The translations under genes and the position numbers were made by a program. From assembly GCF_003336755.1 (NCBI RefSeq), contig NZ_KZ851831.1, forward strand, positions 223,268 to 287,267: DNA of 64,000 nucleotides. Direction: 5' to 3'. The first letter of the stretch is position 1; each line of letters starts with the position of its first letter. A model generated the notes under the pieces. It saw only the letters and a program-made list of their open reading frames with translations, ran no database searches and had not been told where the DNA came from. This document shows, piece by piece, positions 50,765 to 59,223 of the stretch. This stretch comes from Elioraea thermophila (ex Habib et al. 2022) (GTDB taxonomy: Bacteria > Pseudomonadota > Alphaproteobacteria > Acetobacterales > Acetobacteraceae).

Positions 50765-52803
50765 GCCTGCTCGTGGGGGTGGATGTCGGTGGCACGTTCA
50801 CCGACCTCTTCGCGCTCGATCCCGAGTCGGGATCGTTCCGCATCGCCAAGGTCTCCTCCCGGCGCGGCGACGAGGCGGCTGGCTTCCTCGCCGGGCTGGA
50901 GGCGATCGGCGGGGTGGTGGGCTGTTCCGCCATCGTGCACGGCACCACCGTCGGCACCAATGCGCTCCTGGAACGGAAGGGCGCGCGCACCGGGCTGATC
51001 GCCACGCGCGGCTTCCGCGACGTGCTGGAGATGCGCCGGCGTGACCGTCCCCGCGCGTGGGGGCTTGCCGGTGATTTCGTCCCCGTCATCGATCGCGACC
51101 TCAGGGTCGAGGTCGACGAACGCACGCTCGCCGACGGCACCATCGCGACCGCGGTCGACGCGGCCGAGGTCACGGCGGCGGGAAGATACCTCCTTGCCAA
51201 GGGGGCGGAGGCGGTGTGCATCGCCTTCATCAACGCCTACGCCAATCCGGCGAACGAGCGCGCCGCGCTTGCCGCGCTTGCGCGCATCTGGCCGAACGAG
51301 CATCTCTGCTGCTCTTCCGACATCCTGCCCGAGATCCGCGAGTTCGAGCGCACCTCCACCGCTGCGCTCAATGCCTATCTGCAGCCCGTGGTCGGCGCCT
51401 ATCTCGCCCGGCTGGAAGCAGCGCTGGCGCGCGCCGATTTCGCCGGCCGCTTCCACATCGTGCAATCGAATGGCGGCGTGATGAGCACGGCCACCGCGCG
51501 CCGGCTTCCGGTGCGGACCGCGCTGTCGGGCCCCGCTGCCGGCGTGATCGCCGCCGCCGCCATCGGCCGCGCCGCCGGCTTTCCCGACCTGATCACAGGC
51601 GATCTCGGCGGCACGAGCTTCGATGTCGCGTTGATTGCGGGGGGAGAACCGTCGTTTGCAGCGCAGAGCGCGATCGATTTCGGCCTCATCGTGCGCACGC
51701 CGATGGTGGAAATCACCACCATCGGCGCGGGAGGGGGCTCGATCGCGCGCGTCGACGCGGGGGGCTTGCTGCAGGTAGGGCCCGAAAGCGCGGGGTCGGT
51801 GCCGGGCCCGGTCTGCTATGGCCAGGGCAACGACCGCCCGACGCTCACCGACGCCAATCTCCTGCTTGGGCGGATCAACCCCGAACGACCGATCGGCGGG
51901 ACGCTCGCTCGGCTCGACGTTGACGCGGCACGCGAGGCGATCGCTCGCCATGTCGGTGCGCCCTTGGGCCTTGAGGCGGCGGAGGCGGCGGAGGCGATCG
52001 TGCGCGTGGCGAACGCCAGGATGGCGGGTGCGATACGCCTTCTCTCCATCGAGCGCGGCCATGACCCCGCGCGCTTCGCCTTCATGCCCTTCGGCGGCGG
52101 CGGCGCGATGCACGCGGGCGCGCTGATGCGCGAGGTCGGGCTTGCCGCCACCATCGTGCCGCGGTTGCCGGGCGTCACCTCCGCCTTGGGCTGTCTGCTC
52201 GCCGACGTCCGGCACGATGCGGTGCGGACGGTGAACCTCGCTCTGGATCGGCTCGACGGTGCGGCGCTGACGGCGCGGCTCGCCGCGATGGCGGAGGAGG
52301 TGCGCGGTGTCGTCGCTGCCGCTGGGCTGCCACTGACGGAGATCGTTCTCCACGCCGAGGCCGACATGCACTACCAGGGCCAGACGCACGCGGTGGTCGT
52401 TCCCCTGCCGTTTCGTCCTGACGGACCGCCGCTCGATGAGGCGTCCGTCCGCGCCGCCTTCGAGGCCGCCTACCGGTCGGGCTTCTCGCGCCTGCTGCCC
52501 GGCATCCCGGTGCGGCTCGCCACGCTGCGCATGGCGGCGATCGGCCGTCGGCCCGCTTTCGACCTTGCCGTCCTCGCGCCAGCCGCCGGTGCGACCCTCG
52601 CCGCGGCCCGCCTCGGCAGCCGCCGCGTGCGGTTCGATGGCGCCTGGCACGACACGCCGATCTACGACCGGCTCGCCCTTCCGGTCGATGCGGAGATCGC
52701 CGGTCCGGCCATCCTCGAGCAGGCGGACGCGACCGTGGTCGTCGACCCCGGCCTGGTCGCGCGCGTCGATCGGCTCGGCAACCTGATCATGACCCGGAGA
52801 TGA
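50761..52803 (+). CDS. hyuA: Hydantoinase/oxoprolinase subunit A
   Basis: A 680-residue actin-like-ATPase-fold protein. The N-terminus LVGVDVGGTFTDLFALDP and the later GDLGGTSFDVAL are the nucleotide-binding phosphate loops. The C-terminal half belongs to the hydantoinase A family. The ATG overlaps the hyuB stop, so the subunits are made together. Its reading frame is open far upstream inside hyuB, but that part is not coding. Confidence 0.93.
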   Translation: MSLLVGVDVGGTFTDLFALDPESGSFRIAKVSSRRGDEAAGFLAGLEAIGGVVGCSAIVHGTTVGTNALLERKGARTGLIATRGFRDVLEMRRRDRPRAWGLAGDFVPVIDRDLRVEVDERTLADGTIATAVDAAEVTAAGRYLLAKGAEAVCIAFINAYANPANERAALAALARIWPNEHLCCSSDILPEIREFERTSTAALNAYLQPVVGAYLARLEAALARADFAGRFHIVQSNGGVMSTATARRLPVRTALSGPAAGVIAAAAIGRAAGFPDLITGDLGGTSFDVALIAGGEPSFAAQSAIDFGLIVRTPMVEITTIGAGGGSIARVDAGGLLQVGPESAGSVPGPVCYGQGNDRPTLTDANLLLGRINPERPIGGTLARLDVDAAREAIARHVGAPLGLEAAEAAEAIVRVANARMAGAIRLLSIERGHDPARFAFMPFGGGGAMHAGALMREVGLAATIVPRLPGVTSALGCLLADVRHDAVRTVNLALDRLDGAALTARLAAMAEEVRGVVAAAGLPLTEIVLHAEADMHYQGQTHAVVVPLPFRPDGPPLDEASVRAAFEAAYRSGFSRLLPGIPVRLATLRMAAIGRRPAFDLAVLAPAAGATLAAARLGSRRVRFDGAWHDTPIYDRLALPVDAEIAGPAILEQADATVVVDPGLVARVDRLGNLIMTRR

Positions 52804-53408
52804 GCGCCCTGATCCCTGATCCGTCGCGCACCGCGCTGCTGCTGTGCGACCTGCAGAACGATTTCCTCCACCCCGCGGGCGCCTACGGGCGTGCCGGCCT
52901 CTCTTCGCCTGCCATCGCCGCCCTGCCCGGTCGGCTCGCGCCGCTCGCGCAACGATTGCGCGCCGCCGGCGGCTGGACGGTGGCCACGCTTTTCACCCTC
53001 GTCCCCGGCAAGGACGGCGAGCCCTTCATCTCGCCGCACCTCAAGGCGCTGCGTCCGTTTCTCGGCCGCGGCGACTTCGCGCCGGGCTCCTGGGGCCAGG
53101 CGGTGGTGGATGACCTCTCGCCGGTCGACCTTGCGGTGGAGAAGGTCGCCTACAGCGCCTTCTACATGAGTCGCCTCGAGTGCGTGCTGCGCAAGGCCGG
53201 CATCGAGCGGCTTCTCGTCGCGGGCATTGTTACCGGCGCCGGGGTTGCCTCCACCGTCCGCGACGCGGCGGTGCGCGAGTTCGCCTGCATCGTGCTGGAA
53301 GACGGTTGCGCCGCCTTCGACCCAAGCGCGCACGCGGTGGCGATCGAGGCGCTGCGTCCGGTCGCGCGGATCGCGACGGTTGCCGAGGCGCTCGCCGCCC
53401 TGCCGTGA
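52800..53408 (+). CDS. Isochorismatase-fold hydrolase lacking the nucleophilic cysteine
   Basis: A 202-residue cysteine-hydrolase-fold protein. The Asp (LLLCDLQNDFLHP) and Lys (VEKVAYSAFY) of the triad are present. The loop that normally reads TxxCV is TGAGVASTVRDA, so the nucleophilic Cys is a Gly. Active amidases need the Cys; isochorismatases such as EntB and PhzD also have Gly there. Next to hyuAB one would expect an N-carbamoyl amidase, which this replacement argues against. It overlaps hyuA by four bases. Confidence 0.85.
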   Translation: MSALIPDPSRTALLLCDLQNDFLHPAGAYGRAGLSSPAIAALPGRLAPLAQRLRAAGGWTVATLFTLVPGKDGEPFISPHLKALRPFLGRGDFAPGSWGQAVVDDLSPVDLAVEKVAYSAFYMSRLECVLRKAGIERLLVAGIVTGAGVASTVRDAAVREFACIVLEDGCAAFDPSAHAVAIEALRPVARIATVAEALAALP

Positions 53409-54796
53409 GCGAGGTCTCCGTCCGGTCCGCCTCAGGGGTGTCGTTTGGCGCCGAGGCCGAGGTGGTGATCATCGGCGCCGGTGCAGCGGGGCTGGTCGCC
53501 GCGCTTGCCGCCCGCGAGGCCGGGGCCGAGCCGGTGGTGGTGGAGCGCGATGCGGTGCCGCGAGGTTCGACCGCCCTATCCGCCGGCTTGGTTCCCGCCG
53601 CCGGCACGCGCTGGCAGCGGGAAGCGGGCGTCGATGACGAACCGGAACGGTGCGCTGCCGACATCCTGCGCAAGACCAGGGGCCGGGCGGATCCGACCGT
53701 GCTCGCCGTGGCGACGGCGGGCGCGGCCGAGGCCCTGCACTGGCTCGCCGACCGCCATGGCCTGCCCTTCGGCTTCGCGGAGGATGTCGTTTACCCCGGC
53801 CACACGGTGCGCCGCATGCACGGCCTGCCCAGCCGCTCGGGCGCCGAGCTTGTCGATCGGCTGCGCGCGGCGGCGGAGGCGGCGGACGTGCCGATCCTCA
53901 CCAAAGCGGCGGCGCGCACGCTGTTCCTCGCCGAGGATGGCCTCGGCATCGCGGGTGTGGGCCTCGTTCGGCCGAACGGGGCGGAAGAGCGGATCGCCTG
54001 CCGCGCCTTGGTGCTTGCCTGCAACAGCTATGGCGGTAACCGCGACCTCGTGCGCCGCCACATCCCCGCACTCGCCGACGCCCTCTGGTTCGGCCACGAC
54101 GGCAATCGCGGCGAAGCAGTGCTTTGGGGCGAGGCGCTGGGGGCGGAGCTGCGCCACCTCTCGGGCCACCAGGGCCACGGCAACGTGGCGCACCCGCACG
54201 GCATCCTGATCACCTGGACCACGATCATGCTGGGCGGCATCCAGATCAATGCCGCAGGCGAACGGTTCAGCGACGAGACGGAAGGCTACTCCGAGCAGGC
54301 CGCGCGCGTCCTCGCCCAGCCCGGCGGCTTCGCCTGGACCGTGTTCGACGACCGCATCGCCGAAGCGGCGCGCGCCTTCGCCGATTTCCGTGCCGCCGAA
54401 GCGGCGGGCGCGATCCTGCGCGCCGACACGATGGAGGCGCTGGAGGACACGCTCCGCCTGCCGGCGGGGCGGCTGTCTGCCACGCTCGCCGCCTGCCGCG
54501 GACGGGATCGTTTCGGCCGCGACTGGAGCACGACACCCCCTCTCGCTTCGCCCTACCGCGCGGTCCGCGTCACCGGCGCGCTGTTCCACACCCAAGGAGG
54601 GCTCGCCATCGACCCTGAGGCGCGGGTCCTGCGCCGCGGCGGCGGCGCCTTCCCCAACCTGTTCGCCGCCGGTGGTGCGGCGGTCGGCGTCTCCGGCCCC
54701 GATGCTGCGGGCTACCTGTCCGGCAACGGGCTTCTCACCGCCATCGTGCTCGGTCGCATGGCGGGCCGCGCGGCGGCCGCGCACGCGCGCGGTTGA
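53405..54796 (+). CDS. FAD-dependent oxidoreductase (fumarate reductase/KstD flavoprotein family)
   Basis: A 463-residue flavoprotein. The GTG start overlaps the previous stop. The FAD motif VVIIGAGAAGLVAALAA lies near residue 20, and the C-terminal FAD-contact region is GGAAVGVSGPDAAGYLSG. The active-site type (succinate, urocanate or steroid dehydrogenase-like) is not decided. It ends the hyu operon; the next gene converges on it. Confidence 0.87.
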   Translation: MSEVSVRSASGVSFGAEAEVVIIGAGAAGLVAALAAREAGAEPVVVERDAVPRGSTALSAGLVPAAGTRWQREAGVDDEPERCAADILRKTRGRADPTVLAVATAGAAEALHWLADRHGLPFGFAEDVVYPGHTVRRMHGLPSRSGAELVDRLRAAAEAADVPILTKAAARTLFLAEDGLGIAGVGLVRPNGAEERIACRALVLACNSYGGNRDLVRRHIPALADALWFGHDGNRGEAVLWGEALGAELRHLSGHQGHGNVAHPHGILITWTTIMLGGIQINAAGERFSDETEGYSEQAARVLAQPGGFAWTVFDDRIAEAARAFADFRAAEAAGAILRADTMEALEDTLRLPAGRLSATLAACRGRDRFGRDWSTTPPLASPYRAVRVTGALFHTQGGLAIDPEARVLRRGGGAFPNLFAAGGAAVGVSGPDAAGYLSGNGLLTAIVLGRMAGRAAAAHARG

Positions 54797-54802
54797 GGTT
54801 CT

Positions 54803-55570
54803 TCACCCGAGCATCAGCCCGGCATCGACCACCAGCGTCTGGCCGGTGATGGGGGCGGCGGTGGTGGCGAGGAAGACGATCGCCTCCGCGATCTCCTCCG
54901 CCGTGCAGTGCCGCTTCAGCAGCGCCTTCTCCGCCGCCTTACGCCGCCGCTCCTCGGGCCACTCCGCCTGCCACGGCGTGGCCACGCTGCCGGGCGCGAC
55001 GGCGTTCACCCGCACCTCCGGCGCCAGCGCACGGGCGAGATTCATCGTCAGGTTGATCACGCCCGCCTTGGAGGCGCCGTAGGCCATGGAACTGCCGTAG
55101 AAGGTGAGGCCCGCCACCGAGGCGGTGTTGACCACCGCGCCGCGGGCCGCCCGCAGAGCGGCCGCGGCGGCCCGGGTGCAGCGCCAGACGGAGACGAGGT
55201 TGGTATCCAGGATACGGTGCCAGAACGTTTCGTCCATGGCATCGAGATCGCGCACGTCGAGCGGGGCGCGCGTCGCCGGCGTGCCGGCGTTGTTGATCAG
55301 GATGTCGAGCCCACCCAGCGCGTCGATCGCTGCCGTCACCATCGCCTCCGCCGCACCGGCCACGGACACGTCGCCGGAAGCGGCATGGACCGCGAACCCC
55401 TCCGCGCTGAGCCTCGCCACCTCGCGCGGACCGGCGGGATCGTCCGGCAGGTGGTTGAGCGCGACCGCGGCGCCGAACCGGGCGAGGCGTTCCACGGTGG
55501 CGAGGCCGATGCCCGACGCACCACCGGTGACCAGGGCGCGTTTGCCGGAGAGCGCGCCGGCGCCGATCAT
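54803..55570 (-). CDS. Short-chain dehydrogenase/reductase
   Basis: A 255-residue classical SDR. The cofactor motif TGGASGIG (about residues 16-23), NNAG, catalytic Ser in NTASVAG and the Tyr-x3-Lys (YGASK) are all present. The C-terminus AAPITGQTLVVDAGLMLG is typical. The substrate is unknown. It converges on the flavoprotein and is divergent from the large dehydrogenase. Confidence 0.92.
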   Translation of the reverse strand: MIGAGALSGKRALVTGGASGIGLATVERLARFGAAVALNHLPDDPAGPREVARLSAEGFAVHAASGDVSVAGAAEAMVTAAIDALGGLDILINNAGTPATRAPLDVRDLDAMDETFWHRILDTNLVSVWRCTRAAAAALRAARGAVVNTASVAGLTFYGSSMAYGASKAGVINLTMNLARALAPEVRVNAVAPGSVATPWQAEWPEERRRKAAEKALLKRHCTAEEIAEAIVFLATTAAPITGQTLVVDAGLMLG

Positions 55571-55649
55571 CCTGCCCTCCTGATCCGCCAGCCGCAGCGT
55601 CGATCGCGCTTGCCTGGGGACATGCCGTTCCTCCCTGCCGTGATACCCC

Positions 55650-55655
55650 TATACT
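55650..55655 (+). promoter_or_regulatory. Possible -10 element before the FAD/Fe-S dehydrogenase
   Basis: TATACT, one base from the consensus, lies 41 bases before the ATG of the large dehydrogenase. A convincing -35 hexamer at normal spacing is not seen, so this is tentative. The gene has AGGAG as its ribosome site. Confidence 0.3.
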
Positions 55656-55695
55656 CGTTGCGGCCACCTCTTCGCGTCCGAGGAGAACCCCGTCA

Positions 55696-58602
55696 ATGCC
55701 TCCTGGCCTTGCCCCGTCGATCGAGCGCCGGCTGCGTGCGCGGATGCGCGGCGAGGTGCGCACCGACGCGGCTACGCGCGGCCGCTATGCCACCGACGCC
55801 TCGCACTACCAGGTCTGGCCGGCGGCCGTGCTGTTTCCCCGCAGCGTGGACGACCTCGCGGCGGTGCTGGAGGTTGCACGAGAAGACGGCATCCCCGTCA
55901 CCGCGCGCGGCGGCGGCACGAGCCAGGCGGGGCAGACCATCAATCGCGGCATCGTGGTCGACTGCTCGCGGCATCTGAACCGCATCCGCGTCATCGATCC
56001 GGAACGCCGTCGCGCCCTGGTCGAGCCCGGCGTGGTGCTCGATCGGCTGAACCGGCTGTTGGCGCGCCACGGACTGTGGTTCCCGGTCGACGTCTCCACC
56101 GCCTCGCGCGCCACCTTGGGCGGCATGGCGGCGAACAACTCGGCCGGAGCGCGCTCGTTGCGGTTCGGCATCATGCGGGACAACGTGGCCGCGATCGACG
56201 CCCTGCTCGTGGACGGAACGCACGCGCGGTTCGACGACAACGCCTTCGCCCAGACCTCTCCGCTCGCTCCGCTCGCCGCCGACCTGCGTGCCATCGCCGC
56301 CACCGAAGCGGAGGAGATCGCGGCCCGCTTTCCGAAGCTGCAGCGCCGTGTCGGGGGCTACAATCTCGATGCCCTGCTGCCCTCGGTCGCGCAGCCGAAT
56401 CTCGCCGAGCTCCTGGTCGGCTCGGAAGGCACGCTCGCCCTGTTCACCGCGATCGAGCTCAAGCTCGCCCCCGCCCTGCCGAAGCACCGAACCCTCGGCG
56501 TCTGTCACTTCGGCTCGTTCCGGGCGGCGATGGAGGCGACACGGGCGATCGTCGGGCTCGACCCCGTCGCGGTCGAGCTCGTCGATCGCACCATGCTCGA
56601 GCTTGCGCGCGGCATACCGATGTTCCACGCCACCCTCGCCGCCATGGTGCGCGGTGAGCCGGACGCGCTTCTCCTCGTCGAGTTCGCCGAGGCGGAAGCC
56701 GCGACGAACCGCGCGCGGCTTGCCGAGCTTGCGACCCTGATGGGCGATCTCGGCTTCGCCTGGGACAAGGCGGGCGCGCGGTTCGGCGGCGTGATCGAGG
56801 TCGTCGACCCCGCGTTGCAGGCGGCGATCACAGAGCTGCGCACGGCGGGGCTCAACGTGATGATGAGCATGAAGGAGGAAGGCAAACCCGTCTCCTTCGT
56901 CGAGGACTGCGCGGTGCCGCTCGAACACCTTGCCGACTACACGGAGCGGCTGAGCGAGCTCTTCGCCCGCCACGGCACGCGCGGCACCTGGTACGCGCAT
57001 GCCGGGTCGGGCTGCCTGCACGTGCGGCCGGTGCTCAACCTCAAGCTGGACAAGGACGCGGCCGCGATGCGCGCGATCGCCGAGGAGGCGTTCGCGTTGG
57101 TGCGCGCGTACAAGGGCAGCCATTCCGGTGAGCATGGCGACGGCATCGTGCGCTCCGAGTTCCACGCGGCGATGTTCGGGCCGCGCCTCGTCGCCGCCTT
57201 CGAACGGGTGAAGGACCGTTTCGACCCGCGCGGCATCCTCAACCCCAACCGCATCGTGCGTCCTCCGCGCATGGACGACCGCACGCTGTTCCGCTACGGG
57301 CCCGACTACGCCGAGGCGACGCACCGGCCCGTGCTCGATTGGTCCGACTACCCGCGCGCGAGTCCCGCCGCGTCGTTCCAGGCCGCGGTCGAGATGTGCA
57401 ACAACAACGGCGCCTGCCGTGCGCTCGCGGGCGGCGTGATGTGCCCCTCCTACCGCGCCACCCGGGACGAAACGGACGTGGTGCGCGGGCGGGCGAACAC
57501 GCTGCGGCTCGCGCTGTCGGGCCAGCTCCCGGGTGGGCTTGCTTCCGAGGCGGTGGCGGAGGCGCTCGCCCTCTGCGTGTCCTGCAAGGCGTGCCGCCGC
57601 GAGTGCCCGACCGCGGTCGACATGGCGCGGATGAAGATCGAGGTGCGCGCGGCCCAAGTCGCCGAACGCGGGCTTTCGTTGCGCGACCGGTTGATCGCCT
57701 TCCTGCCGCGCTACGCGCCGTGGGTGGCGCGCTTCGGCCGGCTGGCGGCAGCGCGGGAGGCGATCCCGGCCGTCGCGCGCTGGAGCGAACGCCTCTTCGG
57801 CCTTGCCGCCGACCGCCCGCTGCCGCGCTTCGCGCGCGCACCGTGGCGCGACGCGGAGGCGGCGGGCCGCAACCCTGAGGTCGTGCTGTTCGCCGACACC
57901 TTCAACCGTTGGTTCGAGCCCGAAACGCTGCGGGCGGCGACGCGCGTGCTGCAGGCGGGCGGGTTTCGGCCGCGCGCGGCCTCAGGCGAGGGGCGACCGC
58001 TCTGCTGCGGGCGAACCTTCCTCGCCGCTGGTGTCGTGGATCACGCGCGGGCGGAACTGCGCCGCACGCTCGCCGTGCTCGCGCCCTACGCGCGCGAAGG
58101 GGTGCCGATCGTGGGCGTCGAGCCCTCCTGCCTGTTCACCTTCCGTGACGAGGCGCTGGTGCTGGGCCTCGGCGAGGAGGCGCGGCTGGTGGCCGCGGTG
58201 GCGGTCACCTTCGAGGAGTTCGTCGCTGCCCATCCGCGTCGCATCGCCGCAGCGCTGCATGAGGGCCCGCCGCGGCGAGCGCTCGTGCACGGGCATTGCC
58301 ATGCGAAGGCGTTCGGCGCGTTCGGCGCGGTGCAGCAGGCGCTGCGCCTCGTGCCGGGTCTCGCCGTGCAGGCGATCGAGTCCTCCTGCTGCGGCATGGC
58401 GGGCGCCTTCGGCTATCAGGCGGAGACGGCGTCGGTGTCGCGCGCGATGGCGGAGCTTGCCTTGCTTCCCGCCGTGCGGGCGGCCGATCCGCACGCCGCG
58501 ATCGTCGCCAACGGGTTCTCCTGCCGCCATCAGATCGCCGACCTCGCGGGTCGCGCCGCGTTGCACCCGGCGCAGCTTCTCGCCGCCGCGCTCGCGCCCT
58601 GA
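55696..58602 (+). CDS. FAD- and Fe-S-binding dehydrogenase (D-lactate/D-2-hydroxyglutarate type)
   Basis: A 968-residue YdiJ-like enzyme. An FAD-binding PCMH domain (about residues 45-260, RGGGTSQAGQT) and a FAD-oxidase C-terminal domain with HAGSGCLHVRP come first. Next are two 4Fe-4S regions (CNNNGACRALAGGVMCPS and CVSCKACRRECPTAVD) and two CCG-type motifs (RPLCCGRTF and SSCCGMAGAFG). The family oxidises D-2-hydroxy acids and passes electrons to the quinone pool. It stands alone on the plus strand. Confidence 0.9.
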   Translation: MPPGLAPSIERRLRARMRGEVRTDAATRGRYATDASHYQVWPAAVLFPRSVDDLAAVLEVAREDGIPVTARGGGTSQAGQTINRGIVVDCSRHLNRIRVIDPERRRALVEPGVVLDRLNRLLARHGLWFPVDVSTASRATLGGMAANNSAGARSLRFGIMRDNVAAIDALLVDGTHARFDDNAFAQTSPLAPLAADLRAIAATEAEEIAARFPKLQRRVGGYNLDALLPSVAQPNLAELLVGSEGTLALFTAIELKLAPALPKHRTLGVCHFGSFRAAMEATRAIVGLDPVAVELVDRTMLELARGIPMFHATLAAMVRGEPDALLLVEFAEAEAATNRARLAELATLMGDLGFAWDKAGARFGGVIEVVDPALQAAITELRTAGLNVMMSMKEEGKPVSFVEDCAVPLEHLADYTERLSELFARHGTRGTWYAHAGSGCLHVRPVLNLKLDKDAAAMRAIAEEAFALVRAYKGSHSGEHGDGIVRSEFHAAMFGPRLVAAFERVKDRFDPRGILNPNRIVRPPRMDDRTLFRYGPDYAEATHRPVLDWSDYPRASPAASFQAAVEMCNNNGACRALAGGVMCPSYRATRDETDVVRGRANTLRLALSGQLPGGLASEAVAEALALCVSCKACRRECPTAVDMARMKIEVRAAQVAERGLSLRDRLIAFLPRYAPWVARFGRLAAAREAIPAVARWSERLFGLAADRPLPRFARAPWRDAEAAGRNPEVVLFADTFNRWFEPETLRAATRVLQAGGFRPRAASGEGRPLCCGRTFLAAGVVDHARAELRRTLAVLAPYAREGVPIVGVEPSCLFTFRDEALVLGLGEEARLVAAVAVTFEEFVAAHPRRIAAALHEGPPRRALVHGHCHAKAFGAFGAVQQALRLVPGLAVQAIESSCCGMAGAFGYQAETASVSRAMAELALLPAVRAADPHAAIVANGFSCRHQIADLAGRAALHPAQLLAAALAP

Positions 58603-58652
58603 GGGGCGTCTGCGCTACGGATCGGGCCTCGCCTGGCAGGGGAGAGGCAACG

Positions 58653-59165
58653 ATGACGGTTCCGTTCGACCCGGAAGCGGAAGTGGTGGTGCATCGCCTG
58701 CGGCCGTCGCCGCGCGCCTGGATCGCGGCGGCAGTCGGCGTGGTGCTGGTGCTGGTGGGCCTGCTCGGCCTCTATCAGCCGATCTTCGCCGGCGTGGTGG
58801 CGGAGGGTTCCGACGGCACGCCCTACCCGGTGCTGATCGCCCTCGGCTGCGCGTTCGCCGGCATCATCCTGATCGCCTCCCTCGAATGGCGCGAAGTGGC
58901 GATCGACTTCGCGGCGCGCGAGCTGCGTGACCTGCCGCGACCGGCATCACGGCGGAACGTGCGGCGTCGGTGCGTGCCGTTCGCCGAGGTCGAGGGGACG
59001 CAGGTGGTGGAGCGTGACGGCAGCTCGGGGCGCGAGGTCGCGATCCGGATCGACGTGCGCCGCGATCGATCGCTCCTGTTCGGTCCGTTCGCGGCGACCG
59101 CAGAGGCCCGCGCGGCGTGCACGCGGCTGGCGGAGCGGCTGAACGCGGCGATCGCGGGACGCTGA
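58653..59165 (+). CDS. Membrane protein, unknown function
   Basis: A 170-residue protein after a GGGGAGAGGCAACG ribosome site. It has two transmembrane helices (about residues 24-46 and 60-78, AWIAAAVGVVLVLVGLLGLY) and a basic C-terminal cytoplasmic part with VEGTQVVERDGSSGREVAI, resembling proteins with PH-like C-domains. No firm family. It ends 59 bases before the stop of the convergent phosphatase gene. Confidence 0.7.
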   Translation: MTVPFDPEAEVVVHRLRPSPRAWIAAAVGVVLVLVGLLGLYQPIFAGVVAEGSDGTPYPVLIALGCAFAGIILIASLEWREVAIDFAARELRDLPRPASRRNVRRRCVPFAEVEGTQVVERDGSSGREVAIRIDVRRDRSLLFGPFAATAEARAACTRLAERLNAAIAGR

Positions 59166-59173
59166 AAAGCGAA

Positions 59174-59196
59174 GGGGGTGGCGCACGGCCACCCCC
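59174..59196. terminator. Hairpin between convergent genes
   Basis: GGGGGTGGC and GCCACCCCC pair perfectly around a 5-base loop in the gap between the membrane-protein gene and the phosphatase gene. On the minus strand it is followed by CTTCGCTTTTC. U-tracts are weak on both sides, so it may act as a bidirectional but partial terminator. Confidence 0.55.
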
Positions 59197-59223
59197 TCGT
59201 GGACCGAGCCCGGACGGGAACGA

